From Methylophaga sp. (lineage in GTDB: Bacteria; Pseudomonadota; Gammaproteobacteria; Nitrosococcales; Methylophagaceae), in contig NVWQ02000058.1 in the NCBI GenBank assembly GCA_002733715.2, positions 1 to 64,000 on the forward strand: DNA of 64,000 nucleotides. Direction: 5' to 3'. Positions 27,249 to 36,472 of the stretch are shown here, piece after piece (the first letter of the stretch is position 1; every line of letters starts with the position of its first letter). Below the pieces are notes generated by a model that ran no database searches, had not been told where the DNA came from, and worked only from the letters and a program-made list of their open reading frames with translations. The position numbers and the translations under genes were made by a program.

Positions 27249-29057
27249 ATGAGTACTGAAGTTCAGTCGGTACTGAGTTGTTATAGCTCAGATAAAACAA
27301 GATTAATGGATATGTTGTGGGATGTGCAAAATCAACAAGGCTATATATCTGATAAGGCGATAACACAGCTAGCGGATGGTTTGAAAATGTCCAGCGATGA
27401 TGTGAGAGAAACATTAACGTTTTATCACTTCTTCCTCGATAAGCCTTTTGGTAAGCATCAAGTTTACTTATGTAATACTGTTATCGCTAAAATGAACGGT
27501 TACCATGAAGTTCGAGAAGCCTTGGAGCAAGAAATAGGCTGTACGTTTAATCGTGTCGACGATTCTGGGTTATTTGGTTTAGGTGATGCAAACTGCATCG
27601 GCTTAAGTGACCAAGAACCAGCTATGATGGTTGACCATGTGGTTTTTACTCGGCTTACTCCTGCAAAAGTCAAAGACATTATTGGTCAACTAAAACAAGG
27701 CAAATCAGCCGACGAAATTGCTAATCCCGATGAGATTTTAAATACCAAGCAGGATTATGTTGAAGCTATAGTTGATGCAAACCTGCGAACTGAAAGCCGT
27801 GTGCTGTTTAAGCCAAACCGTGACTATAAATCTATTTTACAAAAGTGTTTAGATACTAATATTCCTGAAGACGTTATTGAAATGATAACGGAGTCTAATC
27901 TTCGCGGGCGTGGTGGAGCAGGCTTCCCCACCGGTCTCAAATGGAAGATGGGGCGCAAAGCTGAAGGTGCCGAAAAATATGTTATTTGTAATGCTGATGA
28001 AGGCGAGCCAGGCACGTTTAAAGATCGTGTATTACTGAGTCATTCTCCCAAAGATGTATTGCTAGGCATGATAGCGGCGGGCTATGCGATTGATTCGCGC
28101 AATGGCATTATTTATCTGCGAGCAGAATATTGGTATCTCAAGGATTATCTACAGCAACAAATTCAGGATTTTCGAGATGATGGTCTATTAGGTAATAAAG
28201 TTTTAGGTAAAGACTTTGAATTTGATATTCGCATTCAGATGGGAGCAGGTGCTTATGTGTGTGGGGATGAAACAGCATTGATCGAATCTTGCGAAGGCAA
28301 ACGAGGCACACCTAGAGTGAAGCCACCGTATCCTATACAGCAAGGCTACTTAGGTATGCCTACCAGTGTCAATAATGTTGAAACCTTAGCCTGTGCTAGT
28401 CGAATCATTGAAAAAGGTGCTGCTTGGTTCAGTGATATGGGAACAGAAGACTCAACGGGCACCCGCTTACTCAGTGTATCGGGTGATTGTGAAAAACCAG
28501 GTATTTATGAAATCGAATGGGGGACAACTCTCAATGAAGTGATGACAATGATTGGAGCAGTAGATCCTCGGTATGTGCAAATCAGTGGCCCTGCCGGAGA
28601 TAGTTTGTCGGTGGAACAAGATGGTGAACGAGAGTTTTGCTACAGCGATTTATCCTGTAATGGTTCGTTAATGGTATTTGATCATACTCGCGATATATTA
28701 GCAATTGTCAGAGATTACTCAGAGTTCTTTGTTGAAGAATCGTGTGGTATTTGTGTGCCATGCCGTGCAGGTGGCGTTGACCTGATGCATAAGATGGAAC
28801 GCATTATTGCAGGTAGAGGCACGGAGCAAGATCTTGAAGAAATAACGACATGGAGCAACTTACTCAAAGGCACCAGTCGTTGTGGCTTAGGCACGGCTGC
28901 CCCTAACCCGATTTTAGCAACATTAGATAAATTCCCAGAAATTTACGCTGAAAAACTGGTTGTGCAGAAAGGACCACTATTACCTTCTTTCGATATGGAT
29001 GAAGCACTAAGTGCACATGAGTTGGCGGTTAACAACCTTATGAAGGAGGGGGAATAA
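27249..29057 (+). CDS. hoxF: NAD-reducing hydrogenase diaphorase subunit HoxF
   Basis: This 602-residue protein fuses a NuoE-like domain (about 1-165) to a NuoF-like domain with FMN and NAD sites (RGRGGAGFPTGLKW, CNADEGEPGTFKDR, GAYVCGDETALIES) and a [4Fe-4S] site (ESCGICVPCRAG with SRCGLGTAAP). In the NuoE-like part only one cysteine of each pair remains (LCNTVIAKMNG, ANCIGLSDQEP), the same arrangement I recall in Cupriavidus HoxF. It oxidises HoxH-derived electrons onto NAD+. The start lies 77 bases after tpiA, and hoxU begins in its stop codon. Confidence 0.96.
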   Translation: MSTEVQSVLSCYSSDKTRLMDMLWDVQNQQGYISDKAITQLADGLKMSSDDVRETLTFYHFFLDKPFGKHQVYLCNTVIAKMNGYHEVREALEQEIGCTFNRVDDSGLFGLGDANCIGLSDQEPAMMVDHVVFTRLTPAKVKDIIGQLKQGKSADEIANPDEILNTKQDYVEAIVDANLRTESRVLFKPNRDYKSILQKCLDTNIPEDVIEMITESNLRGRGGAGFPTGLKWKMGRKAEGAEKYVICNADEGEPGTFKDRVLLSHSPKDVLLGMIAAGYAIDSRNGIIYLRAEYWYLKDYLQQQIQDFRDDGLLGNKVLGKDFEFDIRIQMGAGAYVCGDETALIESCEGKRGTPRVKPPYPIQQGYLGMPTSVNNVETLACASRIIEKGAAWFSDMGTEDSTGTRLLSVSGDCEKPGIYEIEWGTTLNEVMTMIGAVDPRYVQISGPAGDSLSVEQDGEREFCYSDLSCNGSLMVFDHTRDILAIVRDYSEFFVEESCGICVPCRAGGVDLMHKMERIIAGRGTEQDLEEITTWSNLLKGTSRCGLGTAAPNPILATLDKFPEIYAEKLVVQKGPLLPSFDMDEALSAHELAVNNLMKEGE

Positions 29058-29764
29058 TGTCGGTTAGAGTTACTATAGATGGTCAAGAAATACAAGCTCG
29101 TTCTGGCGATAACATTATTGATGTCGCCGCTCAAAATGGTGTTTATATTCCTTCACTTTGCTATGTTAAAGGTAAGCCTTGTTTAGGTACTTGCCGCACC
29201 TGTTCAGTGAAAGTAGATGGCAGTGTAATGGCTGCATGTACGATACCAGTCAGAGAGGGCATGGAAATAGAAGTCAATGATGATGCTGAAATTGTCGATA
29301 TGCGAAAAGCGTTAGTAGAACTATTGTTCTCGGAAGGAAATCACAACTGTCCAAGTTGTGAAAAAAGTGGCCGCTGTGAATTACAGGCAACAGGCTATGA
29401 GGTCGACATGATGGTCTCGCGCTTTCCCTATCGTTTTACTCCCCGTGTGGTAGACCATGCATCTAAGACTGTTTTTTTACAAAGAGATCGCTGTATATTC
29501 TGTCAGCGTTGTGTTGATATGGTGCGTGATGAAAGAACAGGAAAAAAGATTTTTAGTATCAAAGGGCGGGGCACACATTCCAGTATTGAAATTGATGCTG
29601 AATTAGCCAATGAAATGACACCCCAGCAGGTTCGTCATGCATCGGATCTTTGTCCTGTAGGCTGTATTATTGATAAAACACAAGGCTATGATGATCCAAT
29701 AGGACAACGTAAGTTTGAAATTAAATCAATCAAAGACCGCGCGCTAGAAAAGGAGCACCGATGA
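29057..29764 (+). CDS. hoxU: NAD-reducing hydrogenase FeS subunit HoxU
   Basis: The 235-residue subunit resembles the N-terminal part of NuoG. It has a [2Fe-2S] ferredoxin domain (CYVKGKPCLGTCRTC), a His/Cys cluster region (HNCPSCEKSGRCELQ) and a final cluster region (RCIFCQRCVDM and CPVGCII). It relays electrons between HoxY and HoxF. Its ATG overlaps hoxF (TAATG) and its end overlaps hoxY. Confidence 0.96.
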   Translation: MSVRVTIDGQEIQARSGDNIIDVAAQNGVYIPSLCYVKGKPCLGTCRTCSVKVDGSVMAACTIPVREGMEIEVNDDAEIVDMRKALVELLFSEGNHNCPSCEKSGRCELQATGYEVDMMVSRFPYRFTPRVVDHASKTVFLQRDRCIFCQRCVDMVRDERTGKKIFSIKGRGTHSSIEIDAELANEMTPQQVRHASDLCPVGCIIDKTQGYDDPIGQRKFEIKSIKDRALEKEHR

Positions 29765-30393
29765 GCCATTCACATAATAAAAATGAGATTTTATCTCACG
29801 AGTTGCCCGCGACACCACTCGATCCCAAAACACAAGCTGAGCGTGATGCAAAAATTCAGGTCGCGATGATTGGTTTATGTGGTTGTTGGGGCTGCACGCT
29901 GTCATTTCTTGATATGGATGAACGTTTATTAGGCTTGCTGGACAAAGTAGCGATTACGCGTTCGTCCTTTACGGATGTAAAGCGTATTCCTCATCGTTGT
30001 ACTATAGGTTTTGTAGAGGGTGGGGTTGCCAACTCAGAAAATATTGAAACGTTAGAAGAGTTTAGAGAAAATTGCGATATTATGATTTCTGTAGGTGCCT
30101 GTGCCGTTTGGGGTGGGACACCGGCTATGCGTAATGTAGTGCCGTTGGAAGAATGTTTAATCGAAGCGTATGTTGATTCCCCCACCGCGGTGGAGGGTGC
30201 AAAAAAAGTGATTCCATTTCATGAAGATTTGCCAATTATAACTACCAAGGTAAAACCATTGCATGAGGTCGTTAAAATAGACTATTTTATCCCCGGTTGC
30301 CCGCCAGATGGCGATGCTATTATTAAGGTGCTTGATGATTTTGTTAATGGTCGTGGGTTTGACTTACCGAGTGAAATGAACCGTTATGATTAA
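29761..30393 (+). CDS. hoxY: NAD-reducing hydrogenase small subunit HoxY
   Basis: The 210-residue subunit carries one proximal [4Fe-4S] cluster: LCGCWGCTLSFLDMD, VGACAVWGG and IPGCPPDGD supply the ligands. It is short compared with uptake-hydrogenase small subunits and lacks a Tat signal and anchor, as expected for a cytoplasmic group 3d enzyme. Its ATG overlaps the stop of hoxU by four bases. Confidence 0.96.
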   Translation: MSHSHNKNEILSHELPATPLDPKTQAERDAKIQVAMIGLCGCWGCTLSFLDMDERLLGLLDKVAITRSSFTDVKRIPHRCTIGFVEGGVANSENIETLEEFRENCDIMISVGACAVWGGTPAMRNVVPLEECLIEAYVDSPTAVEGAKKVIPFHEDLPIITTKVKPLHEVVKIDYFIPGCPPDGDAIIKVLDDFVNGRGFDLPSEMNRYD

Positions 30394-30407
30394 CGGAGGA
30401 GAGTAAA

Positions 30408-31880
30408 ATGAGTAAAAAACTAGTTATTGATCCGGTTACACGAATAGAAGGCCACGGCAAAGTGACCATTCACCTTGATGATAATAATCAAGTGGTGGAC
30501 GCAAAATTACATGTGGTTGAATTCCGTGGTTTTGAGAAGTTCATCCAAGGCCATCCTTACTGGGAAGCGCCGATGTTGCTACAACGCATCTGTGGCATCT
30601 GCTTTGTTAGCCATCACTTGTGTGGCGCCAAAGCCCTAGATGATATGGTTGGTGTGGGTTATAGTCAAAATACACCGATGCTACCGACAGCTGAAAAAAT
30701 GCGCCGCTTGGGTCATTATATGCAGCAGTTACAATCGCATGTCACTGCCTATTTTTATCTTATTGTGCCAGAGATGCTATTTGGTATGGACGCCCCGCCT
30801 GAGCAACGTAATGTACTTGGCTTGGTGGAAGCTGATCCTGATCTGGTTAAACGCGTGGTTGCCCTTCGAAAATGGGGGCAAGAAGGTATTAAAGCCGTAT
30901 TGGGAAAACGCATGCATGGCATAAGCTCAATACCCGGTGGTGTCAATCAGAACTTGACCATAGAGGCGAGAGATCGATTGTTAAACGGTGAAGAAGGTCT
31001 TATTTCACTTGATGACGCCATTGAGTTCGCTCAAGATGGATTAAATTTGTTCTATAATTTTCATGAAAAAAATCGCAAGATGGTGGATACCTTTGCTGAT
31101 GTGCCCGCGCTCAATATGTGTCTGGTGGGTGATGATGATAATGTGGACTATTATCATGGCAAAATGCGTATTGTGGATAAAAATAAAGAGATCATAAATG
31201 AGCTAGATTATCACGATTATCTGGATCATTTTTCAGAAGCTACAGAAGAGTGGAGCTTTATGAAGTTTCCGTTCCTCAAGGCATTAGGACGTGAAGCGGG
31301 AGCGGTGCGCGTTGGTCCGTTAGCACGTGTCAATGTCACTAAAAGCTATTCTGATTCAACGCCATTAGCAAAAGCGGCATTAGAACGTTTTCATGATTAT
31401 ACTAACGGTAAAGCAAATGATAAAACCTTGCACACCAACTGGGCACGAGCGATTGAGATCCTGCACTCGGCTGAACAAATTAAAGTGTTATTAAATGATC
31501 CTGATTTGCAGAAAGAGCAGCTTGTTTTGAGCTATGATCAAAGTATGTGGTCAGGTGAAGGGATTGGTGTAGTTGAAGCCCCACGTGGAACTTTATTGCA
31601 TCACTATCGTGCCAATCAAGAAGGCAATATTACGTTCGCTAATCTGGTGGTAGCAACCACGCAAAATAATACAGTGATGAATCGTAGTGTGCGTTCTGTT
31701 GCAGAAGATTATATTGGCGGAAATGCAGAAATAACCGAAGGCATGATGAATGCAATTGAAGTGAGTATTCGAGCTTATGATCCCTGTTTAAGTTGTGCTA
31801 CTCATGCGGCAGGACAAATGCCATTGGTGGTTTCCGTTCTGGATTCAAAAGGTAAACTGGTTAATGAATTCATCCGTTGA
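30408..31880 (+). CDS. hoxH: NAD-reducing hydrogenase large subunit HoxH
   Basis: This 490-residue NiFe catalytic subunit has CxxC pairs RICGICFVSHH and DPCLSCATH. After the last histidine comes a 24-residue tail (from AAGQMPLVV to NEFIR) that HoxW should remove. Further marks are ITRIEGHGKV and VEAPRGTLLHHY. A GGAGGAG site precedes the ATG. The bidirectional group 3d type (HoxFUYH without HoxE) matches the Cupriavidus enzyme. Confidence 0.97.
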   Translation: MSKKLVIDPVTRIEGHGKVTIHLDDNNQVVDAKLHVVEFRGFEKFIQGHPYWEAPMLLQRICGICFVSHHLCGAKALDDMVGVGYSQNTPMLPTAEKMRRLGHYMQQLQSHVTAYFYLIVPEMLFGMDAPPEQRNVLGLVEADPDLVKRVVALRKWGQEGIKAVLGKRMHGISSIPGGVNQNLTIEARDRLLNGEEGLISLDDAIEFAQDGLNLFYNFHEKNRKMVDTFADVPALNMCLVGDDDNVDYYHGKMRIVDKNKEIINELDYHDYLDHFSEATEEWSFMKFPFLKALGREAGAVRVGPLARVNVTKSYSDSTPLAKAALERFHDYTNGKANDKTLHTNWARAIEILHSAEQIKVLLNDPDLQKEQLVLSYDQSMWSGEGIGVVEAPRGTLLHHYRANQEGNITFANLVVATTQNNTVMNRSVRSVAEDYIGGNAEITEGMMNAIEVSIRAYDPCLSCATHAAGQMPLVVSVLDSKGKLVNEFIR

Positions 31881-32367
31881 CGAGATGGCTAGGCTGTTAG
31901 CAGACTATAATAATAGCGATAGCTTAATTTATGGTATTGGCAATGTGGGTCGGCAAGATGATGGTTTAGGCTGGGCATTTATTGACTGGCTAGAAAGCGA
32001 ATCAATTTGTCCTAAAGCAGAGTTGATGCGGCATTATCAGCTTCATCTTGAAGATGCTGATATGATTAGCTATAAGAAACAAGTGTTATTTGTCGATGCG
32101 AGCAAAGTGCCTGAGTTGGAAACCTTCCAGCTAGAGAATATTAAGCCGAAAATGGATTTCAGCTTCACTTCACATGCTATTTCTGTTGAATCTATTCTGG
32201 CAACATGTCAAACCTGCTTTGACTATATGCCCAAAGTTCAATTTCTAACTATTAAAGGCTATGAATGGAATCTTCAGCTTGGACTCACGACAAAGGCAAA
32301 ACAAAACTTGAAGTCCGCAACAGATTATTTTGAACAATATATTAATTCTGGAGTTACTAATGAATAA
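31864..32367 (+). CDS. hoxW: Hydrogenase maturation endopeptidase HoxW
   Basis: This 167-residue protease is specific for HoxH. IYGIGNVGRQDDGLGWAFID carries the family acidic residue that senses nickel, FVDASKV the second, and SFTSHAISVESIL the histidine. I placed the start at the ATG at 31864, which overlaps hoxH by 17 bases; another ATG at 31885 is possible. Frame upstream of 31864 lies inside hoxH and would add residues that do not resemble the family. Confidence 0.9.
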   Translation: MNSSVDEMARLLADYNNSDSLIYGIGNVGRQDDGLGWAFIDWLESESICPKAELMRHYQLHLEDADMISYKKQVLFVDASKVPELETFQLENIKPKMDFSFTSHAISVESILATCQTCFDYMPKVQFLTIKGYEWNLQLGLTTKAKQNLKSATDYFEQYINSGVTNE

Positions 32368-32866
32368 ACCTGATAGTAAACGTGTTAAAGCTCTTTTACT
32401 AGCTGCCCCAATTGGACAATATATTGGGGAGCAAGGATCAGAAATACTTGCTGAATGTACCTCCAGCGAATATGAAGTCGCTGATAATGACTTTTTGTTC
32501 CATCAAGGGGAAGAAGATCATTGTTTCTATTTTATTACATCAGGCCATATTGCCTTGGTGAAAGAAAGGAAAAATAAAGATAAAAAGCCAAGAACACTTC
32601 ATATATTAGACAAAGGTGATCTTGTAGGTGAGCTGAGTTTTATCGATGACACGGCTCATACAGCATCGGCAATGGCACTAGGAAATGCTCAAGTTATCTG
32701 TTTTAAAGAGGATGATATTAGACCACTTATCATGAGCCAACCGCAATTTATGTTTGATTTTATGCGAGCCATTATTAAACGTGTTCATAGTACAGTGTCG
32801 GCAATTGGAAAACAGCAAATGGCACTTTCAGACTATATTTCCAGTGGTGGGAAGGGCCGATTATAG
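32360..32866 (+). CDS. hoxI: HoxI-like cyclic-nucleotide-binding-domain protein
   Basis: The 168-residue protein is a stand-alone cyclic-nucleotide-binding domain (about 35-150), with FLFHQGEEDHCFYFITSGHIALVK and GDLVGELSFID, and no helix-turn-helix. In Cupriavidus the last gene of hoxFUYHWI encodes a protein of this size and fold; two HoxI copies bind the soluble hydrogenase and offer an NADPH route for its activation. Position and fold both agree. The ATG at 32360 overlaps hoxW by eight bases and has GGAG nine bases before it. Confidence 0.88.
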   Translation: MNKPDSKRVKALLLAAPIGQYIGEQGSEILAECTSSEYEVADNDFLFHQGEEDHCFYFITSGHIALVKERKNKDKKPRTLHILDKGDLVGELSFIDDTAHTASAMALGNAQVICFKEDDIRPLIMSQPQFMFDFMRAIIKRVHSTVSAIGKQQMALSDYISSGGKGRL

Positions 32867-32913
32867 AGACATTTGTTTACTATGTTTGTTTCTACTGGAA
32901 TGGGGAGTAGATA

Positions 32914-34488
32914 TTGAAAATTGGAACAGTAAAAGAATCATATGAAGGTGAAAATCGTGTGGCGATGACCCCCGATAGTGCAAAACAGCTACAAAAACTG
33001 GGTTATGATTGTGCTATTGAAGCTGGAGCAGGTATAGCTTCTGGATTTTCAGACCTGGCGTATGAAAATATGGGTGTTGAGATCATAAGTAAAGCAGAAG
33101 ATCTATGGAAGTCTGTAGACATTATCGCTAAGGTTCGTCCGCCGACTGGAAGAGAGATAAGCCAGTTAACGGAAGGTAAAACACTTATTTCTTTTTTGTT
33201 TCCGGCACAAAATAAGCAACTATTAGAACAAGCAAATTCACAAGGTATTAATGTCATTGCAATGGATATGGTGCCGAGAATCTCGCGAGCCCAAAAAATG
33301 GATGCTTTGTCGTCAATGGCTAATATATCTGGTTATCGTGCTGTTATTGAGGCAGGGAATCACTTTGGTCGTTTCTTTACGGGGCAGGTGACTGCCGCTG
33401 GAAAAGTTCCTCCGGCGAAAGTGTTAGTCATTGGTGCAGGGGTGGCCGGTCTTGCAGCAATTGGTACAGTGACTTCTCTGGGTGCCATTACCTATGCTTT
33501 TGATGTGCGTCCGGAGGTGGCTGAACAGATCGAAAGTATGGGGGCAGAATTTGTATTCCTTGAATTTGATAATACAAGTCATGATGATGCCGGAACAGGC
33601 GGATATGCCGCACCATCTAGCCCTGAGTTTCGTGAAAAACAGCTAGCTAAATTTCGAGAATTGGCGCCAGAGATAGATATTGTTATTACTACGGCATTAA
33701 TTCCTGGACAAGATGCGCCCAAGTTATGGCTTAAAGATATGGTAGAGGAGATGAAACCGGGTTCTGTGATTGTGGATCTTGCTGCCGAGCGCGGCGGTAA
33801 CTGTGAGCTGACGGTGATGGATGAAAAAGTGGTAAGTGATAATGGTGTAATAATCATTGGTTATACCGATTTTCCAAGCCAGATGGCGGCTCAAAGCTCC
33901 ATGCTTTATGCCAATAATATTCATCATATGTTAGCTGATTTGACACCTAAAAAAGAGGGTGAATTGCTACACAATATGGAAGATGATGTCATTCGTAATG
34001 CCACGGTAGTATATCAAGGTAACATCACCTATCCGCCGCCTCCATTAAAGATACAGGCCATTGCCTCAAATACAAAAAAAGAAGCAATTAAAGAGCTGAC
34101 TGCAGATGAAAAACGTGATGCGGAAAAAGCAGAATTTAGATCTGAAACGAAGAAGCAAGTTGGGTTATTGGCCTTTGGGGGCATTTTAATGTTACTTATC
34201 GGTGCCTATGCGCCCATTAGTTTCATGCAACATTTTATTGTATTTGCGCTGTCTTGCTTTATAGGCTTTCAAGTCATTTGGAATGTTTCTCATGCACTTC
34301 ATACGCCATTGATGGCGGTGACAAATGCAATATCTGGGATAGTGATATTAGGAGCGCTATTGCAAATAGGCTCTGGAAATTGGCTCGTTGTCACTCTTGC
34401 CATGATATCTGCTTTATTAGCAACCATCAACATCGTAGGAGGATTTCTGGTAACACGGCGAATGCTCGCTATGTTCCGTAAATCATAA
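32914..34488 (+). CDS. pntA: Proton-translocating NAD(P) transhydrogenase, alpha subunit
   Basis: The 524-residue protein is a full-length, E. coli-type alpha subunit. The NAD-binding domain I covers residues 1-380 ([47 protein letters not shown]) and four membrane helices form the end (from [11 protein letters not shown] to [10 protein letters not shown]). It drives NADH to NADPH hydride transfer with the proton gradient. The start is TTG at 32914, preceded by GGGGAG; the sequence [17 protein letters not shown] confirms the N-terminus. Directly after hoxI, it links H2-derived NADH to NADPH for CO2 fixation (inference). Confidence 0.95.
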   Translation: MKIGTVKESYEGENRVAMTPDSAKQLQKLGYDCAIEAGAGIASGFSDLAYENMGVEIISKAEDLWKSVDIIAKVRPPTGREISQLTEGKTLISFLFPAQNKQLLEQANSQGINVIAMDMVPRISRAQKMDALSSMANISGYRAVIEAGNHFGRFFTGQVTAAGKVPPAKVLVIGAGVAGLAAIGTVTSLGAITYAFDVRPEVAEQIESMGAEFVFLEFDNTSHDDAGTGGYAAPSSPEFREKQLAKFRELAPEIDIVITTALIPGQDAPKLWLKDMVEEMKPGSVIVDLAAERGGNCELTVMDEKVVSDNGVIIIGYTDFPSQMAAQSSMLYANNIHHMLADLTPKKEGELLHNMEDDVIRNATVVYQGNITYPPPPLKIQAIASNTKKEAIKELTADEKRDAEKAEFRSETKKQVGLLAFGGILMLLIGAYAPISFMQHFIVFALSCFIGFQVIWNVSHALHTPLMAVTNAISGIVILGALLQIGSGNWLVVTLAMISALLATINIVGGFLVTRRMLAMFRKS

Positions 34489-34500
34489 GGGAACTAAAAT

Positions 34501-35949
34501 ATGAGTTTTGGAATTGTATCGGCAGCCTATATATCGGCCGCGATTTTATTTATTTTGTCACTGGGCGGATTATCTAATCAGGAAAGTGCGAAACGAGCTG
34601 TTTGGTACGGTATTGTTGGTATGGGTGTTGCCATTTTAACAACAATCTTTGGACCAGGAATGGGAAGTTATTTTTTACTCATTTTTGTGGTTGCTATTGG
34701 AAGTCTCATTGGTTATTACGTGGCAGCAAAAGTTGAAATGACAGAAATGCCACAATTGGTCGCCGCATTACATAGTTTCGTGGGATTGGCTGCAGTATTT
34801 ATTGGTTTAAATGCTGAACTGGAACTAAATACTGTAACTCACTTGCTTGCTTCAGGTGGCGACACAGAAGATCTGGCAGGGTTTGCTCATAAACTAGCCT
34901 ACAAAAATACAGCTGAGATTTCTATACTTAAAGTCGAAATATTTTTGGGCATATTTATTGGGGTTATCACATTTACTGGTTCTATCGTGGCCTTTGGTAA
35001 ATTGGCGGGCAAAATTGAGGGTGTGGCAACTCAGTTAGCTGGCGGTCATATGCTAAATGCAACGGCCCTAGTCATTAGCCTTATCCTTGGCATAATGTAT
35101 TTTAATGGTGCAGATATTTGGACATTACTGGTCATGATCGTGGTTGCGGGCTTTATTGGCTGGCATTTGATTATGGGAATTGGTGGTGCAGATATGCCCG
35201 TAGTGGTATCAATGCTTAATAGTTATTCTGGTTGGGCTGCTGCAGCTATTGGATTCACATTAGGTAACGATCTTTTGATTGTTGTGGGAGCTTTAGTAGG
35301 TTCTTCCGGTGCGATCCTAAGCTATATTATGTGCAAAGCGATGAACCGAAAATTTGTTTCAGTAATTTTGGGTGGTTTTGGTGGAGCAACGGGTAGTCAA
35401 ATGGAAGTTGAAGGAGAACAAGTTGAAATCATGGCTGAAGGGGTGGCCACGGCACTTGATGATGCCGATAGCATTATTATTATTCCAGGCTATGGTCTTG
35501 CAGTTGCACAAGCACAAAAATCCGTATCTGAATTAGTAAACCATTTACGTGAAAAAGGGAAAGATGTCCGCTTTGCTATTCATCCGGTAGCCGGACGTTT
35601 ACCTGGACATATGAATGTTCTACTTGCAGAAGCACGAGTACCTTATGATATTGTTTTAGAAATGGATGAAATTAATGAGGATTTTCCACATACAGATGTG
35701 GCGATAGTAATCGGATCAAATGATATTGTAAACCCTGCTGCGCAGGAAGATCCCAATAGCCCTATTGCAGGTATGCCAGTGTTGGAATGCTGGAAAGCAA
35801 AACAGGTATTTGTTTCAAAACGTGGACAAGGTACCGGTTACTCAGGAATAGAAAACCCTTTGTTCTATAAAGAAAACACTAGAATGATTTATGGCGATGC
35901 TAAAGACAGTATTAATAAGTTACTGAATATTATGAAAAACCTAGGTTGA
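34501..35949 (+). CDS. pntB: Proton-translocating NAD(P) transhydrogenase, beta subunit
   Basis: The 482-residue beta subunit has about nine helices in residues 1-270, followed by the NADPH-binding domain III with [31 protein letters not shown] and the [10 protein letters not shown] loop. It follows pntA by 12 bases. The operon after hoxI ends here; no strong terminator lies directly behind it, the first candidate being at 36263-36288. Confidence 0.96.
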   Translation: MSFGIVSAAYISAAILFILSLGGLSNQESAKRAVWYGIVGMGVAILTTIFGPGMGSYFLLIFVVAIGSLIGYYVAAKVEMTEMPQLVAALHSFVGLAAVFIGLNAELELNTVTHLLASGGDTEDLAGFAHKLAYKNTAEISILKVEIFLGIFIGVITFTGSIVAFGKLAGKIEGVATQLAGGHMLNATALVISLILGIMYFNGADIWTLLVMIVVAGFIGWHLIMGIGGADMPVVVSMLNSYSGWAAAAIGFTLGNDLLIVVGALVGSSGAILSYIMCKAMNRKFVSVILGGFGGATGSQMEVEGEQVEIMAEGVATALDDADSIIIIPGYGLAVAQAQKSVSELVNHLREKGKDVRFAIHPVAGRLPGHMNVLLAEARVPYDIVLEMDEINEDFPHTDVAIVIGSNDIVNPAAQEDPNSPIAGMPVLECWKAKQVFVSKRGQGTGYSGIENPLFYKENTRMIYGDAKDSINKLLNIMKNLG

Positions 35950-36100
35950 ACAGATAAGGTGACGGGTATAGAGCATTAGAAAATGAATTGCAATGACAAT
36001 AGCACTTTTAGCACTTGAAAGTGCCCATTACTGTTCCTGACTTTTTGGCATATTATGGGTTCATTGATCAAAATATATCGTAATCAATTGGCAACACTAA

Positions 36101-36298
36101 AATATCCTTCCTGGCCCCATTGTTGAAGCATTGGGCGGCGCTATTGCAAGAGCGATGGCCGGTGCAACAATATTAACAGAGCTAGCGAGGGCATTATATA
36201 AGCTTGGCATTCCTAAAGAAGAACTTCACAGCAGAGAGCATTTTATGAATGGTAAAGCATATAAGCCCCTAAATATCAGGGGCTTATATTATACATGA
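36101..36298 (+). pseudogene. Possible 3' remnant of a gene, function unknown
   Basis: An open stretch of 65 codons between a TAA (36098) and a TGA (36296), with protein-like composition (EALGGAIARAMAGATILTEL, then LYKLGIPKEELHSREHF) but no start codon with a ribosome site near its beginning. The second half overlaps a terminator-like hairpin. It looks like the end of a truncated gene left next to the integrated element. I recognise no family. It may be chance. The rest of 35950-36472 holds no other gene. Confidence 0.3.
36263..36288 (+). terminator. Hairpin, probable terminator
   Basis: AAGCCCC and GGGGCTT form a 7-bp, GC-rich stem around TAAATATCA, followed by ATATTATA. The T-run is poor. 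It could end transcription coming from pntAB or from the remnant overlapping it. Confidence 0.55.
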
Positions 36299-36441
36299 TG
36301 GCGGAGAGTCAGTCCGCGACAGTGGCGCATCCTATGGTCTCTCTAGGTTCTTATGTTAAATAAATATACTTTATAAACAATGGTATGTGGCGGTGTTGGT
36401 CTCTGTGGGTTTCTGGTGGTTACTCTGAATCCTGTAGTATA

Positions 36442-36463
36442 GTGGTACATTAGGTGGTACATT
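36442..36463 (+). repeat. Two direct repeats GTGGTACATT before the integrase gene
   Basis: Identical 10-bp units at 36442-36451 and 36454-36463, 12 bases apart, and only nine bases before the integrase start. Such repeats next to tyrosine-integrase genes are often arm-type integrase or excisionase binding sites. The function here is inferred. Confidence 0.5.
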
Positions 36464-36472
36464 GAGGTTAAA

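Noticed and set aside
27405-27660. Loss of two cysteines in the NuoE-like domain of HoxF as a defect
   Set aside because: The same residues are missing in the Cupriavidus HoxF as I recall it, so this is normal for the group 3d enzyme.
36296-36350. tRNA fragment as integrase target
   Set aside because: TGGCGGAGAG resembles the 3' part of a reversed tRNA-Ser gene, but no T-loop sequence or cloverleaf follows.
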